Shown: positions 9,427 to 16,901, counted from the stretch's first letter. The stretch is 64,000 bases of DNA from Rufibacter radiotolerans (GCF_001078055.1 NZ_CP010777.1:124001-188000), one strand, 5' to 3'. Made by a program: numbers and translations. The notes: generated from the letters alone by a model not told the origin.

Positions 9427-10092
9427 ATGAAGCTTGCCTGGTGGAAATGGTTAACAATTGTGTTGCTGCTGTATACGGTGGCCATGGGCATGTTGAGCGA
9501 GGTGCCGCGGTTGGCTATCCTGAACGAGACCATCCGGAACCTGTACTTCCACGTGCCCATGTGGTTTGGCATGATCCTGATCCTGCTCATCTCGGTGGTC
9601 TATTCCATTAAGTACCTGCGTAACCCCCTTTCCAGAAATGACATTATTGCCTATGAAGCCGCTAAAGTGGGCATCCTGTTTGGCGTGCTGGGCATTGTGA
9701 CCGGCATGGAATGGGCACGTTTCACGTGGGGCGAGTTCTGGAGTAATGACCCCAAGCAGAACGCCTCGGCCATTGGCCTGTTGATTTACTTCGCCTACCT
9801 AATCCTGCGCGGTTCTTTCCAGGACCACCAGCAACGGGCCCGCATTAGCGCGGTGTACAATATCTTCGCGTTTGCGGCGCTTATCCCGCTTTTGTTTATT
9901 CTGCCCCGCCTCACAGATTCCCTGCACCCGGGCAACGGCGGAAACCCCGGTTTCAACTCCTATGACCTGGACAGCCGCCTGCGGGCCGTATTTTACCCCG
10001 CGGTACTGGGCTGGGCCCTGCTGGGCGTTTGGATGGTGCACCTGCGCACCCGTTTAGAAGTTTTAAAGCAACGATTCTATGAAAATGCATAA
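9427..10092 (+). CDS. ccmC: Cytochrome c assembly protein CcmC (CcsA-like)
   Basis: CcmC binds heme with its WWD domain and passes it to CcmE on the outer face of the cytoplasmic membrane. The 221-residue protein has about six membrane helices. The tryptophan-rich signature appears as WARFTWGEFWSNDPKQNA (about residues 96-113), with a conserved histidine near residue 42 (NLYFHVPMW) and another in the periplasmic loop SLHPG, both plausible heme ligands. The ATG lies 28 bases after ccmB, and the 3' end overlaps ccmD by 14 bases, so translation of the two is probably coupled. Confidence 0.92.
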   Translation: MKLAWWKWLTIVLLLYTVAMGMLSEVPRLAILNETIRNLYFHVPMWFGMILILLISVVYSIKYLRNPLSRNDIIAYEAAKVGILFGVLGIVTGMEWARFTWGEFWSNDPKQNASAIGLLIYFAYLILRGSFQDHQQRARISAVYNIFAFAALIPLLFILPRLTDSLHPGNGGNPGFNSYDLDSRLRAVFYPAVLGWALLGVWMVHLRTRLEVLKQRFYENA

Positions 10093-10357
10093 ATGGCTCT
10101 TGATGCTGCTCTTAACCTGTGCGGCTCTGTTTTCGGCCCCGGCCATGGCCCAGAAGGCCCCGGAGGAAATGAACACCGTGGAATTCTCGTCCCAAACCCC
10201 CGCCGCCAGCGAGCCCGAAATGGCAGACGTGATGCGCCGCGACGGCAAGATCTACATTGTGGTGGCCGTGCTATTGACCGTGCTGCTGGGGTTGCTGCTC
10301 TACATGATCAGCCTGGATAAGAAAATTGGGAAGCTGGAGCGCGAGCTGAAGCAATAA
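10079..10357 (+). CDS. ccmD: CcmD-like small membrane protein
   Basis: This 92-residue protein has an N-terminal signal-like segment ending APAMA, a polar stretch, one strong membrane helix (about 62-80) and a short charged tail (KKIGKLERELKQ). That last half matches the general plan of CcmD, a small single-helix protein that stabilises CcmC-CcmE interaction. The N-terminal extension is typical of Bacteroidota forms. The identification rests mostly on position, because CcmD sequences are poorly conserved. It overlaps ccmC, and a dispersed hairpin lies directly after its stop codon, between it and ccmE. Confidence 0.75.
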   Translation: MKMHKWLLMLLLTCAALFSAPAMAQKAPEEMNTVEFSSQTPAASEPEMADVMRRDGKIYIVVAVLLTVLLGLLLYMISLDKKIGKLERELKQ

Positions 10358-10359
10358 TT

Positions 10360-10399
10360 CTGTTTTAAGGCTGTTTTCCTTAAAACGGCCCTAAAACAG
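10360..10399. repeat. Dispersed hairpin repeat, ccmD-ccmE spacer
   Basis: The arms CTGTTTTAAGGCTGTTTT and AAAACGGCCCTAAAACAG surround a short loop with two mismatches. It begins two bases after the ccmD stop, so it sits inside a probable operon. Confidence 0.75.
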
Positions 10400-10496
10400 G
10401 AGGTTGCCCTCCGTGAAAAAGCACCGGCGCACGGATTTAATTTTAATGGATTGTTGTTAAAAGGGCGATGAAAAGTCTGCTCACGAATAGATAGCC

Positions 10497-10922
10497 ATGA
10501 AAAGAATACACATTATCGGGATTTTAGTGATTGCGGTGGCCATTGCCATTATCATGTCCACGGCCTCAGACGCCAGCGTGTACGTGCCTTTCTCTGAGGC
10601 CCAGGCCCGCGCCAAAGAAGGTGATGACACCAAGGTGCACGTGGTGGGCAGATTGAAGAAAGATGCCAAAGGCCACATTGTGGGCATGAAATATGACCCG
10701 GTGCTGGACCCCAATTACTTCTCCTTCGTGCTGGTTGATACCAACCGGGTAGAGCAGCAGGTAGTTTACTATAGCCCCAAACCCCAGGACTTTGACCGTT
10801 CTGAGCAAGTGGTTATCACAGGCAACATGCAGGGCGAAGCCTTCGTGGCCGACAAGATTTTGCTCAAGTGCCCTTCCAAATACACCGAGAAAGAGGTGAA
10901 GGTAGAAACGGCAAGCCTTTAA
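10497..10922 (+). CDS. ccmE: CcmE heme chaperone with CxxxY motif
   Basis: CcmE is a membrane-anchored periplasmic OB-fold protein that carries heme to CcmF. The 141-residue protein has an N-terminal anchor (about 4-20) and a beta-rich domain. The normal covalent heme-binding motif near the C-terminus is HxxxY; here the aligned segment reads LLKCPSKYTE, giving C125-x3-Y129, and no histidine is at that position. A cysteine variant of this kind is known from Desulfovibrio-type systems that lack CcmG and CcmH, and neither gene is in this cluster. The cluster fits that variant, inferred from motif and gene content only. Confidence 0.88.
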   Translation: MKRIHIIGILVIAVAIAIIMSTASDASVYVPFSEAQARAKEGDDTKVHVVGRLKKDAKGHIVGMKYDPVLDPNYFSFVLVDTNRVEQQVVYYSPKPQDFDRSEQVVITGNMQGEAFVADKILLKCPSKYTEKEVKVETASL

Positions 10923-11070
10923 TTAAGTTAAGAGTTGAGAGTTAAAAGGTAAGAGTGCTATGTGCCCTGCCTCGATCCCAACTCTTTTATTACATAAACC
11001 CTAAGAGATAAAGTGACATCCTCCTCTTGCTGGACCACTTTCAACTCTTAACTTTTAACTCTTAACTATT
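10923..11070. repeat. Low-complexity inverted repeat, ccmE-ccmF spacer
   Basis: The left side (10926-10948) contains AGTTAAGAGTTGAGAGTTAA and the right side (11042-11066) contains AACTCTTAACTTTTAACTC, complementary runs built from GTTAAGA-like units. They flank about 90 bases without recognised features. A similar arrangement lies at 15620-15733. Confidence 0.6.
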
Positions 11071-11074
11071 TAAA

Positions 11075-13675
11075 ATGGTTAATACTTTAGTAGGTGATGT
11101 GGGTCACTTCAGTGTGATTATCGCTTTTGTGGCGGCACTGGTCTCTTCGTTTTCTTTTTCTTTCGCGGCCAATGCCAATGCGCTCACCTCTGAGCAGGAC
11201 GCCTGGAAGAAGCTAGCCCGCGGTGCCTTCTTTGTGCACGTGGTGGCGGTGTTCAGCATCATCTTCAGCCTTTTCAATATCATTTACGCGCACCGGTACG
11301 AATACCATTACGCCTGGAGCCACTCCTCTAACCATTTGCCGGTCCATTACATGATCTCCTGCTTTTGGGAAGGCCAGGAAGGCTCTTTCCTGCTCTGGAT
11401 TTTCTGGCATGCCTTGCTGGGATTGGTGCTGATCAAATTTGCCGGTAAGAAATGGGAGAGCCCCGTAATGGCGGTTTTCTCGTTTGTGCAGTTGTTCTTA
11501 ACCTCCATGATCCTGGGTGTGGTGATTGGTGACCTGAAGATCGGGTCTTCGCCCTTCATTCTCATGCGGGACTTCATGACCGATGCCCCGGTGTTCCAGA
11601 TGGACCCTAACTACGTGCCTAAAGACGGTACCGGCCTGAACCCGCTCCTGCAGAACTACTGGATGGTGATTCACCCACCGGTGCTGTTCTTGGGCTTTGC
11701 CGCCACCCTGGTGCCGTTTGCCTTTGCCATTGCCGGCCTCTGGAAAAAAGACTTCTCTGCCTGGACCAAACCTGCCTTGCCCTGGGGCCTTTTCGCGGCG
11801 GTGGTTTTAGGGGTGGGTATTATGATGGGCGCTTACTGGGCCTATGAGACCCTTAACTTTGGAGGTTACTGGAACTGGGATCCGGTAGAAAATGCCGTTT
11901 ACATTCCTTGGCTGGTGCTGGTGGGGGCTATCCATACGTTGCTGGCTTACCGCAAAAGCAAGACTGCGCTGCGGGCTACCTTTATTCTGTTTATCACCTC
12001 GTTCCTGCTGGTGCTGTACGCTACCTTCTTAACCCGAAGTGGTATTTTAGGGAACGCCTCCGTGCACTCCTTCACAGACCTTGGCTTGTCTGGTCAGCTG
12101 TTTACCTACCTGGCCGCCTTCGTGGTTCTGGCCATTGGCTTACTGGTGTACCGCTGGAAAAGCATTCCGGCCACCGATAAAGAAATTGCCACTTACTCCG
12201 GGGAGTTCTGGGTATTTGTGGGCGCCGCTGTGTTGTGCCTTGGGGCCTTCCAGGTGCTGGTGACCACGTCTATTCCTGTATACAACTCCTTCATGGGCTT
12301 TATTGGCGTGAAAACCAATGTAGCCCTGCCCGCCGACCAGATTGCGCACTATACCAAGTTCCAGATGTGGATGGGCATTGCCATTGCCATGCTTTCGGGT
12401 ACCGGGCAATTGCTGTGGTGGCGCAAGCAGAACGGCACCGGAAAACTCTCTGAGGTCTTTACGGTTCCCCTTATTTTCACAGCCCTGTTCACAGCCCTTA
12501 TCTTAATGATTGGTCAGCTGGGCCTGATTGAGAAGATCAAAACCCCGGTGTACATTGTGCTGTTAATTACGTCACTGTACGCGGTGTTCAGTAACCTGGC
12601 CATTCTGCTGGGTGTGCTCCGGAAGAACATTTCCATTGCCGGCGGTGCCGTGGCCCACATTGGGGTGGCCCTTATGCTGCTGGGTATCTTGTTCTCTTCT
12701 GGTTACTCCAACATCATCTCCAAGAACATGTCTGGCTTGGTGTACGCTAAGGAATTTGGCGATGAGATCAACCGTGACAACGTGCTTCTATGGCGCAACA
12801 CCGGCACCGATATGGGTCCTTACAAGGTCACCTACAAAGGCCAGTACCTGGAAGTGAAAGACCTCCCGGATTACGTGAACAAGCAGCAACTCTTTAGAAT
12901 AGCCGATGAGTTCAGGGCCATTGCCCGCGGACCGCTGAAAGACGGGGACAAGGTGCTTTACACCGCCGGAGATACCGTTGACATCTACCCGGAGAACACC
13001 TACTACGAGGTGGAATTCAAGAACCGCGAAACCGGCAAAGCCTTTACCTTATACCCACGGGCGCAGGTAAACCCACAAATGGGTCTGCTGGCCTCGCCGG
13101 ACATTAAGATGTTCGCTAATAAAGACCTTTACACCCACGTTTCTACCATTCCAGACCCTAACGAGGAAAAGGAGTGGGGCGAGATGAAGGAGTACCAGGT
13201 GAAGATTGGGGACACTATTTTCGTGAACGACTACGTAGCGGTGCTCCATGGCATTGAACCCGCCAAAGACACACTGCTGCTGAATCTAAACGAGGGTGAC
13301 ATAGCCGTACAGGCCGACATGCAGGTATTGGGCGAAAAGCGCACCTACCACGCCCACCCTATCTACGCCATCCGGAATAGAAAAGAAGTAGGCCAGGTAC
13401 CGGAAGAGATTGAAGACTTGGGTCTGCGTCTGTTCCTGCTCAACATCAACCCTGAGAAAGGCCTCATCACCATCGGGATCAACTCCACCCAGAAGGACTA
13501 CATCATCCTGAAGGCCATGGAGAAGCCGTTCATCAACATCCTCTGGATTGGTACCCTGATCATGAGCCTCGGGTTTGTGATGGCCATTGTGCGCCACTAC
13601 AAAGACGGCAAGCGCGGAAACAAAAACGGCCCCGCCGGCAAAGTAATCGTGAAACGCGAGAAACAGCTAGCGTAG
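11075..13675 (+). CDS. ccmF: Cytochrome c heme lyase subunit CcmF/CcsA
   Basis: CcmF receives heme from CcmE and joins it to apocytochrome c in the cytoplasmic membrane. The 866-residue protein is longer than E. coli CcmF (about 650). It has some fifteen hydrophobic segments, the WWD signature GGYWNWDPVENA (about residues 262-273), the upstream HYMISCFWEGQEGS segment and a conserved TRSG region. A large soluble domain (about 560-820) precedes a last membrane helix and a basic tail. It starts at the ATG at 11075, after a repeat-rich spacer, and is followed by a terminator. No ccmG, ccmH or ccmI is present. Confidence 0.92.
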   Translation: MVNTLVGDVGHFSVIIAFVAALVSSFSFSFAANANALTSEQDAWKKLARGAFFVHVVAVFSIIFSLFNIIYAHRYEYHYAWSHSSNHLPVHYMISCFWEGQEGSFLLWIFWHALLGLVLIKFAGKKWESPVMAVFSFVQLFLTSMILGVVIGDLKIGSSPFILMRDFMTDAPVFQMDPNYVPKDGTGLNPLLQNYWMVIHPPVLFLGFAATLVPFAFAIAGLWKKDFSAWTKPALPWGLFAAVVLGVGIMMGAYWAYETLNFGGYWNWDPVENAVYIPWLVLVGAIHTLLAYRKSKTALRATFILFITSFLLVLYATFLTRSGILGNASVHSFTDLGLSGQLFTYLAAFVVLAIGLLVYRWKSIPATDKEIATYSGEFWVFVGAAVLCLGAFQVLVTTSIPVYNSFMGFIGVKTNVALPADQIAHYTKFQMWMGIAIAMLSGTGQLLWWRKQNGTGKLSEVFTVPLIFTALFTALILMIGQLGLIEKIKTPVYIVLLITSLYAVFSNLAILLGVLRKNISIAGGAVAHIGVALMLLGILFSSGYSNIISKNMSGLVYAKEFGDEINRDNVLLWRNTGTDMGPYKVTYKGQYLEVKDLPDYVNKQQLFRIADEFRAIARGPLKDGDKVLYTAGDTVDIYPENTYYEVEFKNRETGKAFTLYPRAQVNPQMGLLASPDIKMFANKDLYTHVSTIPDPNEEKEWGEMKEYQVKIGDTIFVNDYVAVLHGIEPAKDTLLLNLNEGDIAVQADMQVLGEKRTYHAHPIYAIRNRKEVGQVPEEIEDLGLRLFLLNINPEKGLITIGINSTQKDYIILKAMEKPFINILWIGTLIMSLGFVMAIVRHYKDGKRGNKNGPAGKVIVKREKQLA

Positions 13676-13694
13676 CATTTGCTTGAGAATAAAC

Positions 13695-13729
13695 AAAAGC
13701 CCTGAGGAAGAGATTTCCTCAGGGCTTTT
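13695..13729. terminator. Terminator after ccmF
   Basis: AAAAGCCCTGAGGAA pairs with TTCCTCAGGGCTTTT around a short loop, about 20 bases after the ccmF stop codon. Confidence 0.9.
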
Positions 13730-13731
13730 CT

Positions 13732-13769
13732 GGTTTTGGGCTGTTTTGCGGGAAACAGGCTGAAAACGG
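13732..13769. repeat. Dispersed hairpin repeat
   Basis: An imperfect copy (GGTTTTGGGCTGTTTT / AAACAGGCTGAAAAC) directly follows the ccmF terminator. Confidence 0.7.
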
Positions 13770-13885
13770 TGTAACCTGAAAGCCTTTGGATAAACCAACC
13801 GGCGCGAGTCTCCAGACGTGCTCTCCTGTGTAAACACCCCACTTCGCCCCCCTCAAGGGGAGAGTCTGCAATAAATAGGCAGTGT

Positions 13886-13927
13886 TGCGTTTTGAGGCTG
13901 TTTTCCAGAAAACGTGCCTAAAACGCA
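13886..13927. repeat. Dispersed hairpin repeat
   Basis: The arms TGCGTTTTGAGGCTGTTTTC and GAAAACGTGCCTAAAACGCA pair with few mismatches. It lies 14 bases before the REP cluster. Confidence 0.75.
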
Positions 13928-13941
13928 TAAACAGTTGTGCT

Positions 13942-14070
13942 GTTCGGGATTTGCAATCCCGAACGAGGGAAAAGCGGATTTGCAATCCGCCTGGGATTAA
14001 GATCGGGAACGCCGCCTCCGCCGGGGATTACAAATCCCCTTTCGGAACTTCCGGATTGCAAATCCGGAAG
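13942..14070. repeat. REP-like cluster of four GGATT-TGC-AATCC palindromes
   Basis: Four palindromes are present: 13942-13964, 13974-13990, 14023-14039 and 14048-14070. Each has GGATT/AATCC arms extended by matched outer bases (GTTCG, GC, GG and CTTCC types). The first two have core TGC; the fourth has the reverse-complement core GCA and the third ACA, so the cluster is two units facing two inverted units. The same palindromes recur at 33015-33063. Confidence 0.8.
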
Positions 14071-14113
14071 AGCTAATGGCTTATCGCGTCCATTCCCTCC
14101 CTTCCAGTCTTTA

Positions 14114-14228
14114 CTCCGAGCGCCTCGCTTGTGGCCCTGCAATGGCTTTACTAAGAGCAGATAGCAAAGAGGCCGCAAGGGCAGTGCGAGGGGGAAAGAC
14201 GGGGCCCCGCGGCCGTGAGCGCTCGGAG
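14114..14228. other. Structured inverted-repeat element of unknown function
   Basis: CTCCGAGCGC (14114-14123) is perfectly complementary to GCGCTCGGAG (14219-14228). Inside, CTCGC (14124-14128) can pair with GCGAG (14186-14190), and GCCCTGC can pair approximately with GCAAGGGC. The GC content is higher than in the flanks. It could be a structured RNA or a mobile repeat; it does not match the RNase P, tmRNA or SRP RNA signatures I know. Confidence 0.45.
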
Positions 14229-14392
14229 GGAAACCATGAAACAACCCAGCATAAGGACTCAGGCGACTGCGGCCAATCCAAGGCAAATGCCAACTGCGTA
14301 CGCCCAGTTACTCAAAGGCGAAAGCAGAATTAAAATACCTCCCTTGCCAAAGAAACCTACTAACTTAGCCCTTCCCAACGAATCACTCCACT

Positions 14393-15175
14393 ATGAAGGT
14401 AGGCATCATTGGCGCCGGGAACGTAGCTACGCATTTGGTCAAAGGCTTTTTAGCGGCAGGAATAGAAGTGCCAGTGGTCTATAGCCGCACGTTGGCCTCT
14501 GCTCAAGAACTAGCGAACTTAAGCCCTTCTACAAAAGCAACTGCTTCACTTAATTTCCAAGAACTTCCCCACGCGGATGTATATCTGATAGCGGTGCCAG
14601 ACCAGGCGTTGCCAGAATTGGTGCCACAGTTCAAGTTCCCGGAAGGGGTGGTAGTGGCGCATACCTCGGGCACGCAGCCGCTGGAAATTTTGCAGGCCTT
14701 GTCAAAAGGGAGCGCAGGCGTTTTTTACCCGGTCCAGACCTTTAGTAAAGAGAAAGAAGTAGACTGGCGCCGCGTTCCTATTTGCGTGGAAGGGTCATCG
14801 CCGGAGGCGGAAGAAACGTTGTTAAAGTTGGGGCAGCGCCAAAGCGACCAGGTGGTAGTAATGGCGGGGCCGGCTCGGCGGCAGTTGCACCTGGCCGCGG
14901 TATTTGCCTGTAATTTCACCAATCATTTGTGGGGCATTGCCCAGGAAGTGCTGCAACAAGCGCACCTGCCTGCCAGTTTACTGGAGCCGCTGGTGGAAGA
15001 AACCATGCGCAAAGCCTTTCTTTTCCCGCCGTTCCAGGTGCAGACCGGACCCGCCCAACGCGGCGACACATCTACCCTAGAGGCGCACCTGAAGCTGCTG
15101 GAAAACCTGCCCCAGTACCAGGAACTCTACAAAACGTTAACGACCAGCATTCAGGCGGCGGCTAAGAAAAAATAA
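14393..15175 (+). CDS. Rossmann-fold and DUF2520 domain protein
   Basis: This 260-residue protein starts with a dinucleotide-binding segment (KVGIIGAGNVATHL, GxGxxA form) like F420/NADP-dependent oxidoreductases and pyrroline-5-carboxylate reductase. A central loop, PDQALPEL, is followed by HTSGTQP, and the DUF2520 helical domain covers roughly residues 125-255. Bacteroidota proteins of this type are conserved, often near the KdsC-like phosphatase as here, but the substrate is not established. The ATG at 14393 immediately precedes the Rossmann strand. A TAACTTAG box 25 bases upstream is a weak -7 candidate. Confidence 0.85.
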   Translation: MKVGIIGAGNVATHLVKGFLAAGIEVPVVYSRTLASAQELANLSPSTKATASLNFQELPHADVYLIAVPDQALPELVPQFKFPEGVVVAHTSGTQPLEILQALSKGSAGVFYPVQTFSKEKEVDWRRVPICVEGSSPEAEETLLKLGQRQSDQVVVMAGPARRQLHLAAVFACNFTNHLWGIAQEVLQQAHLPASLLEPLVEETMRKAFLFPPFQVQTGPAQRGDTSTLEAHLKLLENLPQYQELYKTLTTSIQAAAKKK

Positions 15176-15238
15176 CCTCTTCTAAGGGAATCACCGCTTA
15201 ATAGCGTTCCGTGGGGTTTCCTCTTGTATAGTGGCAGC

Positions 15239-15269
15239 TTTGATTAGGGCGACTGTATGCCTACCTTTG
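15239..15269 (+). promoter_or_regulatory. Promoter for the ferredoxin gene
   Basis: TTTG (15239-15242), a 19-base spacer and a perfect TACCTTTG (15262-15269) form a textbook Bacteroidota promoter. Transcription should begin near 15275, leaving a leader of about 15 bases before the ATG at 15291. Confidence 0.85.
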
Positions 15270-15290
15270 CACCCATAAAAGTAGCTGAGC

Positions 15291-15620
15291 ATGAAAGTCG
15301 TTAATATTACATATAAGTTCATGGATGGCAAACCAGATGAAACGCATCTGGGCGCCGAAGGGGAGTCTGTGCTGGACGTAGCCTTGAACAATGCCATTCA
15401 ACTACAGCACAACTGCGGTGGAGTATGTGGGTGCAGTACCTGCCACGTGTACGTGGAAAGCGGCATGGATGACCTTCCTGAAATCACTGACAAAGAGGAA
15501 GACTACATTGACCGCGCCGTAAACCCGCGCATCAACTCCCGCCTGGCCTGCCAGTGTGTGGTACAAGGTGGCCAGGACCTGGTCATCACCATCCCCAAGC
15601 AAGATTTCTTAGGACATTAA
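15291..15620 (+). CDS. 2Fe-2S ferredoxin (ISC type)
   Basis: This 109-residue adrenodoxin/ISC-type ferredoxin carries electrons, probably for iron-sulfur cluster assembly. Cluster ligands are expected to be C42, C48 and C51 (HNCGGVCGCSTC, the C-x5-C-x2-C motif) and C87 (SRLACQC). Two further cysteines, C46 and C89, sit beside the ligands. The C-terminal stretch VITIPKQDF is typical of the family. The iscX gene lies 119 bases downstream, beyond a repeat-rich spacer, which supports a role in Fe-S assembly; no iscS, iscU or iscA is nearby. Confidence 0.92.
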   Translation: MKVVNITYKFMDGKPDETHLGAEGESVLDVALNNAIQLQHNCGGVCGCSTCHVYVESGMDDLPEITDKEEDYIDRAVNPRINSRLACQCVVQGGQDLVITIPKQDFLGH

Positions 15621-15733
15621 TAGTAGTTGTTAGTGAGTAGTTACTAGTTGTTAGGGGTAAGCCTTACGGCGTAGTACCACCTACCAACCAGCAACCCACT
15701 ACTGACAACTAATAACTAAACACTAGCAACTAC
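15620..15733. repeat. Low-complexity inverted repeat, ferredoxin-iscX spacer
   Basis: TAGTAGTTGTTAGTGAGTAG (from 15620) faces complementary-style sequence ACTACTGACAACTAATAAC (from about 15697), built from short TAGTTGT and ACAACTA units. The design matches the ccmE-ccmF spacer but the unit differs. Confidence 0.6.
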
Positions 15734-15739
15734 ACAGAT

Positions 15740-15979
15740 ATGAGTAATTCATATGAACCCCCCATTAAGTGGGCCGACCACGAAGACATTGCCATGGCGC
15801 TATATGAAAAATTTGGCGACGAGTTTGGCGAGAGCAAGATTTACCGCATCAGGTTCACAGACCTGCTGGAGTGGATCTTGACCCTGCCTAACTTTGAAGG
15901 CACCCGGGAGCAGGCCACCGAAGGCCATCTGGAGCAGATCCAGGCGGCCTGGGTGTACGAGTGGCGCGATAACCAATAA
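15740..15979 (+). CDS. iscX: Fe-S assembly protein IscX
   Basis: The 79-residue acidic protein matches IscX (YfhJ) in length and in its signatures: IKWADHEDIAMALYEKF near the N-terminus, a central IRFTDLLEWI helix and the C-terminal QAAWVYEWRDN. IscX binds the cysteine desulfurase IscS and iron and modulates cluster assembly. Its placement after a ferredoxin is like the end of proteobacterial isc operons (fdx-iscX), although the rest of the operon is missing here. A dispersed hairpin begins ten bases after its stop. Confidence 0.92.
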   Translation: MSNSYEPPIKWADHEDIAMALYEKFGDEFGESKIYRIRFTDLLEWILTLPNFEGTREQATEGHLEQIQAAWVYEWRDNQ

Positions 15980-15988
15980 AAGTCTTAG

Positions 15989-16032
15989 AGCCGTTTTGGG
16001 CCTGTTTTCCTGAAAACAGGCCCAAAACGGCT
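15989..16032. repeat. Dispersed hairpin repeat, perfect reference copy
   Basis: Two perfect 21-base arms flank a 2-base CT loop. The inner core is CCTGTTTTC / GAAAACAGG and the outer part GCCGTTTTGGG / CCCAAAACGGC. No T-tract of terminator length follows on either side. Confidence 0.92.
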
Positions 16033-16063
16033 TTTGGGTTCTTACCCTGATGATGTCATAACC

Positions 16064-16558
16064 ATGCAAGCTCTTCCAGATTTCAAGAACATTACCACCT
16101 TTATCTTTGATGTAGATGGCGTCCTGACCGACGGCACGCTGCTGGCTTTTTCTACCGGGGAGCAGGCGCGGGCCTTCAACATCAAGGACGGCTATGCCAT
16201 TAAGCATGCGTTAAAGCAAGGGTACCGCGTGGCCATCATCTCCGGCCGGAATGAGGCGGGGGTACGCAAGCGGCTGGAGTCTCTGGATGTGAAAGACATT
16301 TACCTGGGCGTGGAGAACAAGCTGGATACGTTTCAGAATTACGCCTACTACTACGGCATTGACCCAGACACCGTGGTGTTTATGGGCGATGACATGCCCG
16401 ACCTGGAGGTGATGCAGCATTGCGGCATCTCGGCGTGCCCCGCAGATGCGGCCATTGACATCTGTGACATCAGTCATTATGTGGCTTCCGCCGAAGGCGG
16501 GAAAGGCGCGGTGCGCGAGCTCATTGAAATGGTGATGAAATTACAAAAACGCTGGTAG
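16064..16558 (+). CDS. kdsC: HAD-family KDO-8-phosphate phosphatase (KdsC type)
   Basis: The 164-residue protein belongs to HAD subfamily IIIC. The catalytic DxD motif is in FIFDVDGVLTDG (about residues 15-26); downstream are ISGR, a KxD-type loop (ENKLDTFQ) and FMGDDMPD. It would release phosphate from 3-deoxy-D-manno-octulosonate 8-phosphate for lipopolysaccharide core synthesis; related HAD phosphatases have similar motifs, so substrate is inferred. I use the ATG at 16064: an in-frame TTG at 16034 would start two bases after a dispersed hairpin. Confidence 0.87.
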   Translation: MQALPDFKNITTFIFDVDGVLTDGTLLAFSTGEQARAFNIKDGYAIKHALKQGYRVAIISGRNEAGVRKRLESLDVKDIYLGVENKLDTFQNYAYYYGIDPDTVVFMGDDMPDLEVMQHCGISACPADAAIDICDISHYVASAEGGKGAVRELIEMVMKLQKRW

Positions 16559-16606
16559 GAGACAATAAAGCTTGTTTTCTATCGTTTTAAAAAATTGTAA
16601 ATAAAG

Positions 16607-16636
16607 TTTGGTTTTTGTATAATAATCCTATATTTA
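16607..16636 (+). promoter_or_regulatory. Candidate cold-shock gene promoter
   Basis: TTTG at 16607-16610, 18 bases, then TATATTTA (16629-16636), one base off TAnnTTTG. A leader of about 28 bases rich in A and T follows. Confidence 0.5.
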
Positions 16637-16670
16637 CAGAATCATTCATTATTTCAATTTTTAAATTTTT

Positions 16671-16865
16671 ATGAAAACAGGAACTGTTAAATTCTTCAAC
16701 GAATCCAAAGGCTACGGCTTTATCACCGAAGAAGCCACTAATGAGGATTTCTTTGTACACATCACAGGCCTCAATGGTGTCCAGATCCAGCAGCACGACA
16801 AAGTAGAGTTCGATACTAAAGAAGGTAAAAAAGGCATTAACGCGGTTAACGTGAAGAAAATCTAA
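16671..16865 (+). CDS. Cold-shock domain protein
   Basis: This 64-residue protein is a single cold-shock domain with RNP1 (KGYGFI, residues 13-18) and RNP2 (DFFVH, residues 26-30). It would bind single-stranded RNA or DNA and act as an RNA chaperone. The length is normal for a CspA-type protein. It is monocistronic, with its own promoter and a strong terminator just downstream. Confidence 0.95.
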   Translation: MKTGTVKFFNESKGYGFITEEATNEDFFVHITGLNGVQIQQHDKVEFDTKEGKKGINAVNVKKI

Positions 16866-16901
16866 CACTTCTACGCGATCATACTCATTTTGTAAAGTCT
16901 T

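Larger units (their letters stand above)
13676..14392. other. Gene-free repeat island between ccmF and the DUF2520 gene
   Basis: These 717 bases hold, in order, a terminator (13695-13729), two dispersed hairpins (13732-13769 and 13886-13927), a CCCCTCAAGGGG motif (about 13848-13870), a four-unit REP cluster (13942-14070) and a structured 115-base inverted-repeat element (14114-14228). Open frames across it change with strand, overlap palindromes and lack family features, so I do not call a gene. Confidence 0.7.

Noticed and set aside
13942..14070. Possible CRISPR array
   Set aside because: The repeated units are short palindromes with unequal spacing and alternating orientation; there are only four, without uniform spacers or nearby cas genes.
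14114..14228. RNase P, tmRNA or SRP RNA gene
   Set aside because: The expected conserved blocks are not present; only generic stem pairing is seen.
13918..14333. Overlapping open frames of 60-120 codons on both strands in the repeat island
   Set aside because: They cross palindromes, are Arg/Pro-rich low-quality frames and show no domain, signal peptide or ribosome-binding context.
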